A stretch of 64,000 bases of DNA, from contig CM075780.1 in the NCBI GenBank assembly GCA_037974665.1, positions 1,646,501 through 1,710,500 on the forward strand, given 5' to 3'. This DNA comes from Ehretia macrophylla (taxonomy: Eukaryota; Streptophyta; Magnoliopsida; Boraginales; Ehretiaceae). Position 1 is the stretch's first letter. Every line of letters starts with the position of its first letter. Below are positions 1 through 12,319 of the stretch, in pieces. The notes beneath the pieces are model-generated. The model was not told where the DNA came from. It saw nothing but the letters and a program-made list of their open reading frames with translations, and made no database searches. Position numbers and translations under genes: made by a program.

Positions 1-261
1 GAGAAAGCTAGCTGCCCCTGTCGTAGAGCTCTCAGAGAGTTTTGCAACGGTATGCTATGCGCCGCATAACTCCTTACGGATCAAAAGTGATGGGCACCGG
101 AGCGACGGAGACTTAGTCACAAACCCTACGCCCTCGGTTAGCGGGTCCGGCCTCAACGTGAAGCGAAGTTGTCTTGCCCAATGTTCCGTGGGATTCGGTA
201 ATAGAGATTTGGTCGATAAAGTATCTTGGCAACCCTAACCAGGGCAAAAAAATTTGAAAAG

Positions 262-380
262 GGGGTGCAACACGAGGACTTCCCCGGGGGTTACCCATCA
301 TAGTACTACTCTTGCCCAAGCACGCTTAACTTCGGAGTTCTAATGGGATCCGGTGCATTAGTGCAGGCATGATCGCACCA
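262..380 (-). rRNA. 5S rRNA copy A1
   Basis: Full-length 5S sequence. It carries about eight changes from the window consensus, including tccta to tcata, ctcg to cttg and gctggt to gcaggc (plus-strand reading), and the first base of the transcript is altered (terminal cca). Likely weakened or silent; that is inference. Confidence 0.88.
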
Positions 381-941
381 GTTCGTTGAGGGCACAATTC
401 CTATATGTGTTAACAGTTCACAATCCTAGCCTAGAGAGATGGCCCATTCGAAAGGCCCAATGGGCTTAACGACAACCCATCTGCTTCAACAACGTAGCAT
501 CCTCAAAAGAGGTGATATCGACTCGTTGTAGGGCCCTCCGATGTCCTGCGAATCAGGTTGTCATCCTTTTAATGGCTCACGACGTACGATCCGGGACAGA
601 AAAATAGAGGAAAAGAATAAAAGTGGCCTGAAACTAATGAAAACATTCGATTTTGGGCTCCAGAAACAGGCACAGCAAGCAAGCTAGCTGCCCCTGTCGT
701 AGAGCTCTCAGAGAGCTTTGCAACGGTATGCTGTGCGCCGTGTAACTCCTTACGGATCAAAATTTATGGGCACCAGAGCGATGGAGAACTGGTCACAAAC
801 CCTATGCCCTCAGTTTGTGGGCGGGCCCGGCCTCTACGTGAAGCGAAGTTGTCTTGCCTAATTTTCTGTGGGATTCGGTAATAGAGATTTGGTCGATAAA
901 GTATCTTGACAAACCTAACCAGGGTAAAAAAAATTGAAAAG

Positions 942-1060
942 TGGGTGCAACACAAGGACTTCCCAGGGGGTCACCCATCCTAGTACTACTCTCGCCCAAG
1001 CACGCTTAACTTCGGAGTTCTGATGGGATCCGGTGCATTAGTGTTGGTATGATCGCACCT
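942..1060 (-). rRNA. 5S rRNA copy A2
   Basis: Full-length copy close to consensus; I see three changes (cacgagg to cacaagg, gctgg to gttgg, last base t). The terminator T-run on the minus strand is intact just left of the gene. Confidence 0.92.
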
Positions 1061-1619
1061 GTCATGTTGAGGGCACAATTCTTATATGTGTTAACGGTTC
1101 ACGGTCCCGGCCTAGAGAGATGGCCCATTCAAAAGGCCCAATGGGCTTAACGACAACCCATCCGCTTCAACAACGTAGCATCCTCACAAGATGTGATATC
1201 GACACATCGTAAAGCCCGATGATATCCTGCGAGTCAGGTTGTCGTCCTTTTAACGGCTCATGACGTACGATCCAGGATGGAAAAATAGAGCAAAAGAATC
1301 AAAGTGTCCCGAAACTAATGAAAACATTCGATTTTGTGCTCCAAAAATAGGCACATCGAGCAAGCTTGATGCCCCCGTCGTAGAGCTCTCAGAGAGCTTT
1401 GTAACGGTATGCTGTACGCCGCGTAACCCCTTACGGATCAAAAGTTATGCGCACCGGAGCGATGGAGACCTGGTCACAAACCCTACACCATCGGTTTATG
1501 GGCCAGGCCTCTACGTGAAGCGAAGTTGTCTTGCCCAATGTTCTGTGGGATTCGGTAATAGAGATTTGGTCGATAAAGTATCTTGGCAACCCTAACCAGG
1601 GCAAAAAAAAATTGAAAAT

Positions 1620-1738
1620 GTGGTGCAACACGAGGACTTCCCAAGGGGTCACCCATCCTAGTACTACTCTCGCCCAAACACGCTTAACTTCGGAGTTATG
1701 ATGGGATCCGGTGCATTAGTGCTGGTATGATCGCACCC
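1620..1738 (-). rRNA. 5S rRNA copy A3
   Basis: Full-length copy with a few changes (ccaagg, caaaca, gttatg on the plus strand). The flanking promoter and terminator layout is as in the other units. Confidence 0.92.
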
Positions 1739-2296
1739 GTCATGTTGAGGGCACAATTTCTATATGTGTTAACGGTTCAAAGTCCCAGCCTAGAGAGATG
1801 GCACATTCAAAAGGCCCAATGGGCTTAACGACAACCCATCCGCTTCAACAGTGCAGCATCCTCGCAAGACGTGATATTTACACATTGTAGGGCCCTCTGA
1901 TGTCCCGCAAGTTAGGTTGTCGTCCTTTTAACGGCTAACGACGTACGATCCGGGACGAAAAAACAGAGCAAAAAAAGAAAAGTGGCCTGAAACTGATGAA
2001 AACATTCGATTTTGTGCTCCAAAGATGGGCACATCTAGCATGCTGGATGTCGCCGTCGTAGAGCTCTCAGAGAGCTTTGCAACGGTATGCTGTGTGCCGT
2101 GTAACTCCTTACGGATCAAAAGTTATGCTCACCGGAGCGACGGAGACCTGGTCACAAACCCTACGCCCACGGTTTGCGGGCCCGGCTTCTACGTGAAGCG
2201 AAGTTGTCATGTCCAATGTTCTGTGGGATTCGGTAATAGAGATTTTGTCGATAAAGTATCTTGGCAACCCTAACCAGGGCAAAAAAAATTGAAAAA

Positions 2297-2415
2297 GGGG
2301 TGCAACACGAGGACTTCTTAGGGGGTCACCTATCCTAGTACTACTCTCGCCCTAGCACGGTTAACTTCGGAGTTCTGATGGGATCCGGTGCATTAGTGCT
2401 GGTATGATCGCACCC
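2297..2415 (-). rRNA. 5S rRNA copy A4
   Basis: Full-length copy. Changes include cccag to cttag, cacct, ccctagc and cacgg to the left of ttaact, the last lying in the A-box part of the internal control region. Confidence 0.9.
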
Positions 2416-2973
2416 GTCAAGTTGAGGGTACAATTCCTATATGTGTTAACGGTTCACAGTCCCAACCTAGAGAGATGGCCCATTCATAAGGCCCAATGGG
2501 CTTAACGACAACTCATCCGCTTCGACAACGCAGCATCCTCACAAGACGTGATATCGACAAATTGTAAAGCTCTCTGATGTCCCGCGAGTCAGGTTTTTGT
2601 CCTTTTAACGGCTCACGACGTATGATCCAGGACGGAAAAACAGAGCAAATTAAGAAAAGTGGCCTGAAACTGATGAAAACGTTCGATTTTGGGCTCAAAA
2701 AATGGGCACAGCGAGCGCGCTGGCTGCCCCCGTCGTAGAGCTCTCAGAGAACTTTGCAACTGTATGCTATGCGCCATGTAACTCCTTACGGATCAAAAAT
2801 CATGGACACCGGAGCAACGGAGAACTAGTCACAATCCTTACGCCCTCGGTTTGCAGGCCCGGCCTCTACGTGAAGCGAAGTTGTCTTGCCCAATGTTCCA
2901 TGGGATTCGGTAATAGAGATTTGGTCGATAAAGTATCTTGGCCACCCTAACCAGGGCAAAAAAAATTGAAAAG

Positions 2974-3089
2974 GGGGTGCAACACGAGGACTTCCGGGGT
3001 CACCTATCCTAGTACTACTCTTGCCCAAGCACGCTTAACTTCGGAGTTCTAATGGGATCCGATGCATTAGTTCTGGTATGATCGCACTA
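2974..3089 (-). rRNA. 5S rRNA copy A5 with 3-bp deletion
   Basis: Near full length, but acttccggggt replaces acttcccagggggt, so three bases are missing at the end of the C-box region. Further changes lie at cttg, ctaat, ttct and the first transcribed bases. Probably a pseudogene. Confidence 0.85.
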
Positions 3090-3399
3090 GTGATGTTGAG
3101 GGCACAATTCCTATATGTGTTAACAGTTCACAGTCCCAACCTAGAGAGATGGCCCATTCAAAAGGCCCAATGGGCTTAACGACAACCCATCAGCTTCAAC
3201 AACGCAGCATCCTCGGAAGATGTGATATCGACACGTTATAGGGCCCTCTAATATCCCGCGAGTTAGGTTGTCATCCTTTTAACGGCTCACGATGTACGAT
3301 CCGGGAGTGAAAAACAGAGCAAAAGAAGAAAAGTTGCCTGAAACTGATGAAAACGTTCAATTTTGGGCTCCAAAGACGGGCACAACGAGCAAGCTAGCT

Positions 3400-3840
3400 G
3401 CCCCCGTCATAGAGCACTCAGAGAGCTTTGCAATGGTATGCTATGCGCCGCGTAACTCCTTACGGATCAAAAGTTATGGGCACTGGAGCGATGGAGACTT
3501 GGTCACAAACCCCACGCCCTCGGTTTGCGGGCCCAGCCTCTACGTTCAAATGTGTTAACGGTTCACAGTCCCAGCCTAGAGAGATGGCCCATTCAAAAGG
3601 CCCAATGGGCTTAACGACAACCCATCCGCTTCAACAACGCAGCATCCCCACGAGACGTGATATCGACACGTTGTAGGGCCCTCTGATGTCCCGCGAGTCA
3701 GGTTGTCGTCCTTTTAACAGCTCACGATGTACGATCCGGGACGACAAAACAGAGCAAAAGAAGAAAAGTGGCCTAAACTGATGAAAACGTTCAATTTTGG
3801 GCTCCAAAAATGGGCACAGCGAGCGAGCTTGCTGCCCCCG
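3400..3840. repeat. 5S unit A6 without a gene (deletion)
   Basis: This unit is only about 433 bp between tcgtagag-type markers (3408 to 3841) instead of 677. The join is near 3549, where cctctacgt runs straight into tcaaatgtgttaacgg. The deletion of about 244 bp removes the terminator, the whole 5S gene and the proximal promoter. Confidence 0.9.
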
Positions 3841-4081
3841 TCGTAGAGCTCTCAGAGAACTTTGCAACTGTATGCTATGCGCCGCGTAACTCCTTACGGA
3901 TCAAAAGTCATGGACATCGGAGCAACAGAGACCTGGTCACAATCCTTACGCCCTCGGTTTACAGGCCCGGCCTCTACGTGAAGCGAAGTTGTCTTGCCTA
4001 ATGTTCCGTGGGATTCGGTAATAGAGATTTCGTCAATAAAGTATCTTGGCAACCCTAACCAGGGCAAAAAAAATTGAAAAG

Positions 4082-4200
4082 GGGGTGCAACACGTGGACT
4101 TCACAAGGGGTCACCTATCCTAGTACTACTCTTACCCAAGCACGCTTAACTTCGGAGTTCTGATGGGATCCAATGCATTAGTGCTGGTATGATCGCACTA
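4082..4200 (-). rRNA. 5S rRNA copy A7
   Basis: Full-length copy. Changes include cacgtgg, ttcacaag, cttaccc, ccaatg and terminal cacta, which alters the first transcribed bases. Confidence 0.88.
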
Positions 4201-4757
4201 GTGATGTTGAGGGCACAATTCCTATATGTGTTAACGGTTCACAATCCCAGCGTAGAGAGATGGCCCATTCAAAAGGCGCAATGCGCTTAACGAAAACCCA
4301 TCCACTTCCACAACGTAGCATCCTCGCAAGACTTGATATTGACACGTTGTAGGGCGCTCTGATGTCCCGCGAGTCAGGTTGTCATCCTTTTAACGGCTCA
4401 CCACGTACGATTCGGGACAGAAAAACAGAGCAAAAGAAGAAAAGTTGCCTGAAACAGATGAAAACGTTCGATTTTGGGCTCCAAAGACTGGCACAGTGAG
4501 CATGCTGGCTGCCCCCGTCGTAGAGCTCTCAGAGAGCTTTGTAACGGTATGCTGTGTGCCGAGCAACTCCTTACGGATCAAAAGTTATGCGCACCGGAGC
4601 GACAGAGACCTGGTCACAAACCCTACGACCTCGGTTTGTGGCCCGGCCTCTACGTGAAGCGAAGAGGTCTTGCCCAATGTTCTGTGGGATTCAGTAATAG
4701 AGATTTGGTCGATAAAGTATCTTGGCAACCCTAACCAGGGCAAAAAAAATTGAAAAG

Positions 4758-4876
4758 GGGGTGCAACACGAGGACCTCTCAGGGGGTCACCTATCCTAGT
4801 ACTACTGTCGCCCAAGCATGCTTAGCTTCGGAGTTCTAATGGGATCCGGCGCGTTAGTGCTGGTATGATCGCACCC
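4758..4876 (-). rRNA. 5S rRNA copy A8
   Basis: Full-length copy with changes gacctctcag, ctgtcgc, catgcttagc, ctaat and ggcgcgtt. Two of these fall in the A-box region. Confidence 0.88.
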
Positions 4877-5434
4877 GTCATGTTGACGGCACAATAACTA
4901 TATGTGTTAACGGTTCACAGTCCCAGCCTAGAGAGGTGGCCCATTCAAAAGGCCCAATAGGCTTAACAACAACCCATCCGCTTCAACAACTCAGCATCCT
5001 TGCAAGACGTGATATCGACACGTTGTAGGGCCCTCTAATGTCCCGCAACTCAGGTTGTCGTCCTTTTAACGGCTCACGACGTACGATCCGGGATGAAAAA
5101 ACAAAGCAAAAGAAGAAAAGTGGCCTAAAACTGATGAAAACATTTGATTTCGGGCTCCAAAGACGGGCAAAGCGAGCATGCTAGCTTCCCCCATCGTAGA
5201 GCTCTCAGCGAGCTTTGCAACGGTATGCTGCACGCCATGTAACTCCTTACAGATCAAAAGTTATGGGCACCGGAGCAACGGAGACCTGGTCACAAACCTT
5301 AAGCCCTCGGTTTACGGGCCCGGCCTCTACGTGAAGCGAAGTTGTCTTGCCCAATGTTCTATGGGATTCGGTAATAGAGATTTGGTCAATAAAGTATCTT
5401 GGCAGCCCTAACCAGGGCAAAAAAAATTGAAAAG

Positions 5435-5553
5435 GGGGTGCAACACGAGGACTTCCTAGGGGGTCACCCATCCTAGTACTACTCTCGCCCAAGCACGCTT
5501 AACTTCGGAGTTCTAATGGGATCCGGTGCGTTAGTGCTGGTATGATCACACCC
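5435..5553 (-). rRNA. 5S rRNA copy A9
   Basis: Full-length copy with changes cttcctag, ctaat, gcgtt and gatcacaccc. The last is a G-to-A change at a CpG site. Confidence 0.9.
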
Positions 5554-6111
5554 ATCATGTTGAGGGCACAATTCCTATAAGTTTTAATGGTTCACAGTCC
5601 CAGCCTAGAGAGATGGCCCATTCAAAAGGCCCAATCGGCTTAACAACAACCCATCTACTTCAACAACGCAGCATCCTCGAAAGACGTGATATCGACACGT
5701 TGTAGGGCCCTCTGATGTCCCGCGAGTCTGGTTGTCGACCTTTTAACAGCTCATGACGTACGATCTGGGACCAAAAAACAAAGCAAAAGAAGAAAAGTGG
5801 CCTGAAACTAATGAAAATATTCAATTTTGGGATCCAAAGACGGGCACAGTGAGCATGCTAGCTGCCCCTGTCGTAGAGCTCTCAGCGAACTTTGCAACGG
5901 TATGCTGTACGCCGCGTAACTCCTTACGGGTCAAAAGTTATGGGCACCGGAGCGACGGAGACCTGGTCACAAACCCTACGCCCTCGGTTTACGGGCCCGG
6001 CCTCTACGTGAAGTGAAGTTGTCTTGCCCAATGTTCCGTGGGATTTGGTAATAGGGATTTGGTCAATAAAGTATCTAGGCAACCCTAACTAGGGCAAAAA
6101 AAATTGAAAAT

Positions 6112-6230
6112 GGGGTACAACACGAGGACTTCCCAAGGGGTCACCTATCCTAGTACTACTCTCGCCCAAGCATGCTTAACTTCGGAGTTCTGATGGGATC
6201 CGATGCATTAGTGCTGGTATGATCGCACCA
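6112..6230 (-). rRNA. 5S rRNA copy A10
   Basis: Full-length copy with changes gtacaa, ccaagg, cacct, catgc, gatgc and terminal cca. Confidence 0.88.
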
Positions 6231-6788
6231 GTGAGGTTGAGGGCACAATTCCAATATGTGTTAACAGTTCACAGTCCCAGCCTAGAGAGATGGCCCATTC
6301 AAAAGGCCCAATGGGCTTAACGACAACACATCACCTTCAACAACGTAGCATCCTCACAAGACGTGATATCGACACGTTGTAGGGCCCTCTGATGTCCCGC
6401 GAGTCAGGTTGTCATCTTTTTAACGGCTCACGACGTACGATCCTGGACAGAAAAATAGAGTAAAAAATAAAAGTGGCCTGAAGCTTATGAAAACATTCGA
6501 TTTTGGGCTCTAAAAATAGGCACAACGAGCAAGCTAGCATCCCCCATCGTAGAACTCTCAGAGAGCTTTGCAATGGTATGCTGTGCGTCGAGTAACTCCT
6601 TACGGATCAAAAGTTATGGGCTCCGGAGCGACGAAAACCTGGTCACAAACCCAACGCCCTCGGTTTGCGGGCCCAGCCTCTACGTGAAGCAAAGTCATCT
6701 TGCCCAATTTTCCGTGGGATTCGGTAATAGAGATTTGGGTAATAAAGTATCTTGGCAACCCTAACCAGGGCAAAAAAAAAATGAAAAT

Positions 6789-6907
6789 GGGGTGCAACAC
6801 GAGGACTTCCCAGGGGGTCACCCATCCTAGTACTACACTCACCCAAGCACGCTTAACTTCGGAGTTCTAATGGGATCCGGTGTGTTAGTGCTGGTATGAT
6901 CACACCC
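6789..6907 (-). rRNA. 5S rRNA copy A11
   Basis: Full-length copy with changes acactcaccc, ctaat, gtgtt and gatcacaccc. It shares its spacer variants with the unit at 13.5 kb, one block duplication away. Confidence 0.9.
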
Positions 6908-7465
6908 GTCATGTTGAGGGCACAATTCCTATATGTGTTAATGGTTCACAGTCTCAGCCTAGAAAGATGGCCCATTCAAAAGGCCCAATGGGCTTAACGA
7001 CAACCTATCCCCTTCAACAACGTAGCATCCTCACAAGACGTGATATCGACACGTTGTAGGGCCCTCTGATGTCCCGCGAGTCAGGTTGTCGTCTTTTTAA
7101 CGGTTCACGACGTACGATCCTGGACAGAAAAACAGAGCAAAAAATAAAAGTGGCCTGAAGCTTATGAAAACATTCGATTTTGGGCTCTAAAAATAGGCAC
7201 AACGAGCAAGCTATCAGCCCCTGTCGTAGAACTCTCAGAGAGCTTTGCAACGGTATGCTGTGCGCCGAGTAACTCCTTACGGATCAAAAGTTATGGGCTC
7301 CGGAGCGACGAAATCCTGGTCACAAACCCAACGCCCTCGGTTTGCGGGCCCAGCCTCTACGTGAAGCAAAGTCGTCTTGCCCAATGTTCCGTGGGATTCG
7401 GTAATAGAGAATTGTTCAATAAAGTATCTTGGCAGCCCTAACCAGGGCAAAAAAAAATTGAAAAT

Positions 7466-7584
7466 GGGGTGCAACACGAGGACTTCCCAGGGGGTCACCC
7501 ATCCTAGTACAACTCTCTCCCAATCACACTTAACTTCGGAGCACTGATGAGATCCGGTGCATTAGTGATGGTATGATCGCACCC
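7466..7584 (-). rRNA. 5S rRNA copy A12, divergent
   Basis: Full length but one of the more divergent copies: gtacaact, ctctccc, caatcacactt, gagcactg, gatgaga and gtgatgg. Several changes lie in the internal control region, so it is probably a pseudogene. Confidence 0.85.
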
Positions 7585-8141
7585 ATCATGTTGAGGGCAC
7601 AATTCCTATATGTGTTAACGGTTCACAGTCCCAGCCTAGAGTGATGGTTCATTCAAAAGGCCCAATGGTCTTAACGACAACCCATCTGCTTCAACAATGC
7701 AACATCCTCGCAAGACGTGATATCGACACGTTGTAGGGCCCTCTGATGTCCCGCGAGTCAGGTTGTCGTCCTTTTAACGGCTCACGACGTACGATCCGGG
7801 ACGGAAAAACATAGCAAAAGAATAAAAGTGGCCTGATACTGATGAAAACATTTGATTTTGGGCTCCAATGACGGGCACAGCGAGCATGATAGCTGCCCCG
7901 TCGTAGAGGTCTCAGAGAGCTTTGCAACGGTATGCTGTGCGCCGCGTAACTCATTGTGGATCCAAAGTTATGGGCACCGGAGCGACGGAGACCTGGTCAC
8001 AAACCCTACGCCCTTGGTTTGCTGGCCCGGCCTCAACGTAAAGCGAAGTTGTCTTGCCCAATGTTCTGTGGGATTCGGTAATAGAGATTTGATCGTTGAA
8101 GTATCTTGGCAACCCTAACCAGGGCAAAAAAAATTAAAAAG

Positions 8142-8260
8142 GGGGTGCAACACGAGGATTTCCCAGGGGGTCACCCATCCTATTACTACTCTCGCCCAAG
8201 CACGCTTAACCTCGGAGTTCTGATGGGATCCGGTGCATTAGTGCTGGTATGATCGCACCC
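8142..8260 (-). rRNA. 5S rRNA copy A13
   Basis: Full-length copy with few changes (gagga to gattt side, tattact, cctcgg). The first transcribed bases are consensus. Confidence 0.92.
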
Positions 8261-8817
8261 GTCATGTTGAGGGCACAATTCCTATTTGTGTTAACGGTTC
8301 ACAGTCCGATCCTAGAGAGATGGCCCATTCAAAGGGCCCAATGGGCATAACGACAACCCAAGCGCTTCAACAACGCAGCATCCTCGTAAGACGTGATATT
8401 GACACGTTGTAGGGCCCTCTGATGTCCCGTGAGTCAGGTTTTCATCCTTTTAACGGCTCACGACGTACGATCCGGGTTGAAAAAATAGAGCTAAAGAAGA
8501 AAAGTGGCTTGAAACTGATGAAAATATTCGATTTTGGGCTCTAAAAATGGGCACAACGATCGAGCTCGCTGCCCCCGACGTAGAGCTCTCGGACAACTTT
8601 GCAACGGTATGCTGTGCGCCGCATAAGTCCTTACGGATCAAAAGTTATGGGAACCGGAGCAACGGAGACCTGGTCACAAACCTTGCACCCGCGATTTGCG
8701 AGCCTGGCCTCTACGTGAAGCGAAGTTCTCTTGCCCAATGTTCTGTGGGATTTGGTAATAGACATTTGGTCAATAAAGTATCTTGCAACCCTAACTAGGG
8801 CAAAAAAAATTGAAAAG

Positions 8818-8936
8818 GGGGTGCAACACAAGGACTTCCTAGGGGGTCACCCATCCTATTAATACTCTCGTCCAAGCACGCTTAACTTCGGAGTTCTGAT
8901 GGGATCCGGTACATTAGTGCTGGTATGATCGCACCC
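8818..8936 (-). rRNA. 5S rRNA copy A14
   Basis: Full-length copy. Changes tattaatact, ctcgtcc, cttcctag and gtacatt are mostly shared with the copy at 15434, its partner in the block duplication. Confidence 0.88.
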
Positions 8937-9494
8937 GTCATGTTGAGGGCACAATTCCTATATGTGTTAACTATTCACAGTCCCAGCCTAGAGAAATGGC
9001 CAATTCAAAAAGCCCAATGGGCTTAACAACAACCCATCCGCTTCAACAACGCAGCATCCTCACAAGACGTGATATAGACACATTGTAGGGCCCTCTAATG
9101 TCCCGCGAGTCAGGTTGTCGTCCTTTTAACGGCACACGACGTACGATCCGGGATGAAAAAATAGATCAAAAGAAAAAAAGTGGCCTGAATCTAATGAAAA
9201 CATTCGATTTTGGGCTCCAATAATAGGCAAAGAAAGCAAGCTAGCTGCCCCCGTCGTAGAGCTCTTAAAGAGCTTTGCAACGGTATACTATGCGCCGCGT
9301 AACTCTTTACGGGTCAATAGTTATGGGCACCGCAGTGACGGAGACCTGGTCACAAACACTACGCCCTCGGTTTGTGGGCCTGGCCTCTACGTGTAGCGAA
9401 GTTGTCTTGCCCAATGTTCCGTGGGATTCGGTAATAGAGATTTGGCCAATAAAGTATCTTGGCAACCCTAACCAGGGCAAAAAAAATTGAAAAG

Positions 9495-9613
9495 GGGGTG
9501 CAACACGAGGACTTCCTAGGGGGTCACCCATCCTAGTACTACTCTCGCCCAAGCACGCTTAACTTCGGAGTTCTGATAGGATCCGGTGCATTAGTGATGG
9601 TATGATCGCACCC
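9495..9613 (-). rRNA. 5S rRNA copy A15
   Basis: Full-length copy with about three changes (cttcctag, gatagga, gtgatgg). Confidence 0.92.
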
Positions 9614-10170
9614 GTCATGTTGAGGGCACAATTCCTATATGTGTTAACGGTTCATAGTCCCATCCTAGAGAGATGGCCCATTCAAAAGGCCTAATGGCTT
9701 AACAACAACCCATCCGCATCAACAACGCAGCATCCTCGCAAAACGTGATATCGACATGTTGCAGGGCCCTCTGATGTCCCGCGAGTCAGGTTGTCATCCT
9801 TTTAATGACTCACGACGTACGATCCGGGATGGAAAAACATAGCAAAAGAAGAAAAGTGGCCTGAAACTGATGAAAACATTCGATTTTGGGCTACGAAGAC
9901 GGGCACAGCGAGCATGCTAGCTGCCCCCGTCATTGAGCTCTCAGAGAGCTTTGCAATGGTATGTTGTACACCGCGTAACTCCATACGTATCAAAAGTTAT
10001 AGGCACCGGAACGACGGAGACCTGGTCACAAACCCTACGCCTTAGGCTTGCGGGCCCGGCCTCTACGTGAAGCAAAGTTGTCATGGCCAATTTTCTGTGG
10101 GATTCAGTAATAGAGATTTGGTCTATAAAGTATCTTGGCAACCCTAACCAGGGCAAAAAAAATTGAAAAG

Positions 10171-10289
10171 GGGGCACAACACGAGGACTTCCCGGTGGGT
10201 CACCTATCCTAGTACTACTCTCGCCCCAGCACGCTTAACTTCGGAGTTTTGATGGGATCCGGTGCATTAGTGCTGATATGATCGCACCC
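10171..10289 (-). rRNA. 5S rRNA copy A16
   Basis: Full-length copy. Changes include ggggcacaac at the gene 3' end, cccggtggg, gccccag, gttttg and gctgat. Confidence 0.87.
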
Positions 10290-10847
10290 GTCATGTTAAG
10301 GGCACAATTCCTATATGTGTTAACGGTTCACAGTCCCAGCCTAGAGAGATGGCCCATTCAAAAGGCCCAAAGGTCTTAACAATAACTCATATGCTTCAAC
10401 AACGCAGCATCCTCGTAAGATGTGATATTGACAGGTTGTAGGGCCCTCTGATGTCCCGCGAGTCAGGTTGTCATCCATTTAACAGCTCACGACGTACGAT
10501 CTGGGACGGAAAATTAGAGCAAAAGAAGAAAAGTGGCCTGAAACTGATGAAAACATTTGATTTTGGGCTACAAAAATAGACACAGCGAGCGAGTTAGCTG
10601 CCCCCGTCGTAGAGCTCTTAGAGAGCTTTGCAACAGTATGCTGTGCGCCGCGTAAGTCCTTACGGATCAAAAGTTATGGGCACCGGAGCGACGGAGACCT
10701 GGTCACAAACCCTACGCCCTCGGTTTGCGTGCCCGACCTCTACGTGAAGCGAAGTTGTCTTGCCCAATGTTCCATGGGATACGGTAATAGAGATTTGGTC
10801 GATAAAGTATCTTGGGAACCCTAACCAGGGCAAAAAAAATTGAAAAG

Positions 10848-10966
10848 GGGGTGCAACACGAGGACTTCATTGGGGGTCACCCATCCTAGTACTACTCTCG
10901 CCCAAGTACGCTTAACTTCGGAGTTCTGATGCTATCCGGTGCATTAGTGCTAGTATGATCGCACCA
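10848..10966 (-). rRNA. 5S rRNA copy A17
   Basis: Full-length copy with changes ttcattgg, aagtacgc, gctatcc (loses the GGATCC site), ctagta and terminal cca. Confidence 0.88.
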
Positions 10967-11523
10967 GTGATGTTGAGGGCACAATTCCTATATGTGTTAA
11001 CGGTTCATAGTCCCAGCCTAGAGAGTTGGCATATTCAAAAGGACCAATGGGCTTAACAACAACCCATCCGCTTCAACAACGCAGCATCCTCGCAAGACGT
11101 GATATCGACACGTTGTAGGGCCCTCTAATGTCCCGCGAGTCAGGTTGTCGTCCTTTTAACAGCTCACGACGTACGATCTGGGACAAAAAAATATATCAAA
11201 AGAATAAAAATAGCCTGAAACTAATGAAAACATTCAATTTTGGGATCCAAAAATAGGCATATCGAGCAAGCTAGTTGCCCCCGTCGTAGAGCTCTCAGAG
11301 AGCTTTGCAACGGTATGATGTGCGCCGCGTAACTCCTTACGGATCAAAAGTTATGGGCACCGGAGCAACGGAGACCAGGTCACAAACCCTACGCCCTCTG
11401 TTTGCGGGCCCGGCCTCTACATGAAGCGAAGTTGTCTTGCTCAATATTTTGTGGGATTCGGTAATAGAGATTTGGTCGATAAAGTATCTTGGCTACCCAA
11501 ACCAGGGCAAAAAAAATTAAAAG

Positions 11524-11642
11524 GAGGTACAACACGAGGACTTCCCAAGGGGTCACCCATCCTAGTACTACTCTAGCCCAAGCACGCTTAACTTCGGAGT
11601 TCTTATGGGATTAGGTGCATTAATGCTGGTATGATCGCACCA
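11524..11642 (-). rRNA. 5S rRNA copy A18
   Basis: Full-length copy. Changes at aggtac, ctagccc, ttctta and ggattagg (GGATCC lost). Confidence 0.87.
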
Positions 11643-12200
11643 GTGATGTTGAGGGCACAATTCCTATATGTGTTAACGGTTCACAGTCCCAGCCTAGCGA
11701 GATGGCCCATTCAAAAGGCCCAATGGGCATAACGACAACCCATCCGCTTCAACAACGCAGCATCCTCGCAAGACGTGATATTGACACATTGTAGGGCCCT
11801 CTGATGTCCTACGAGTCAGGTTGTCGTCCTTTTAACGGCTCACGACGTAAGATCCGGGACGGAAAAACAGAGCAAAAGAAGAAAAGTGGCCTGAAACTGA
11901 TGATAATGTTCAATTTTGGGCTCCAAAGACGGGCACAACGAGCAAGCTAGCTACCCCCGGCGTAGAGCTCTCAGAGAGCTTTGCTACGGTATGCTGTGCG
12001 CCGCGTAACTCCTTACGGATCAAAAGTTATGGGCACCTGAGCGACGGAGGCCTGGTCACAAACCCTACGCCCTCTGCTTGCGTGCCCGGCCTCTACGTGA
12101 AGCGAAGTTGTCTTGCCCAATATTTCGTGGGATTCGGTAATAGAGATTTGGTCGATAAAGTATCTTGCCAACCCTAACCAGGGCAAAAAAAATTGAAAAG

Positions 12201-12319
12201 ACGGTGGAACACAAGGACTTCCAAGGGGGTCACCCATCCTAGTACTACTCTCGCCCAAGCACGCTTAACTTCGAAGTTCTGATGGGATACGGTGCATTAG
12301 TCCTAGTATGATCGCACCC
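12201..12319 (-). rRNA. 5S rRNA copy A19
   Basis: Full-length copy with changes cggtggaac, cacaagg, tccaag, tcgaag, gatacgg and agtcctag. It is related to the copies at 19516 and 22225. Confidence 0.87.

Noticed and set aside
2702-2950. Recurring ~82-codon plus-strand open frames in the 5S spacer, present in many units
   Set aside because: They are the same spacer sequence in each copy and run towards the 5S terminator. Many units break the frame by stops or shifts, and there is no sign of coding bias. The frames stay open because the units are homogenised.
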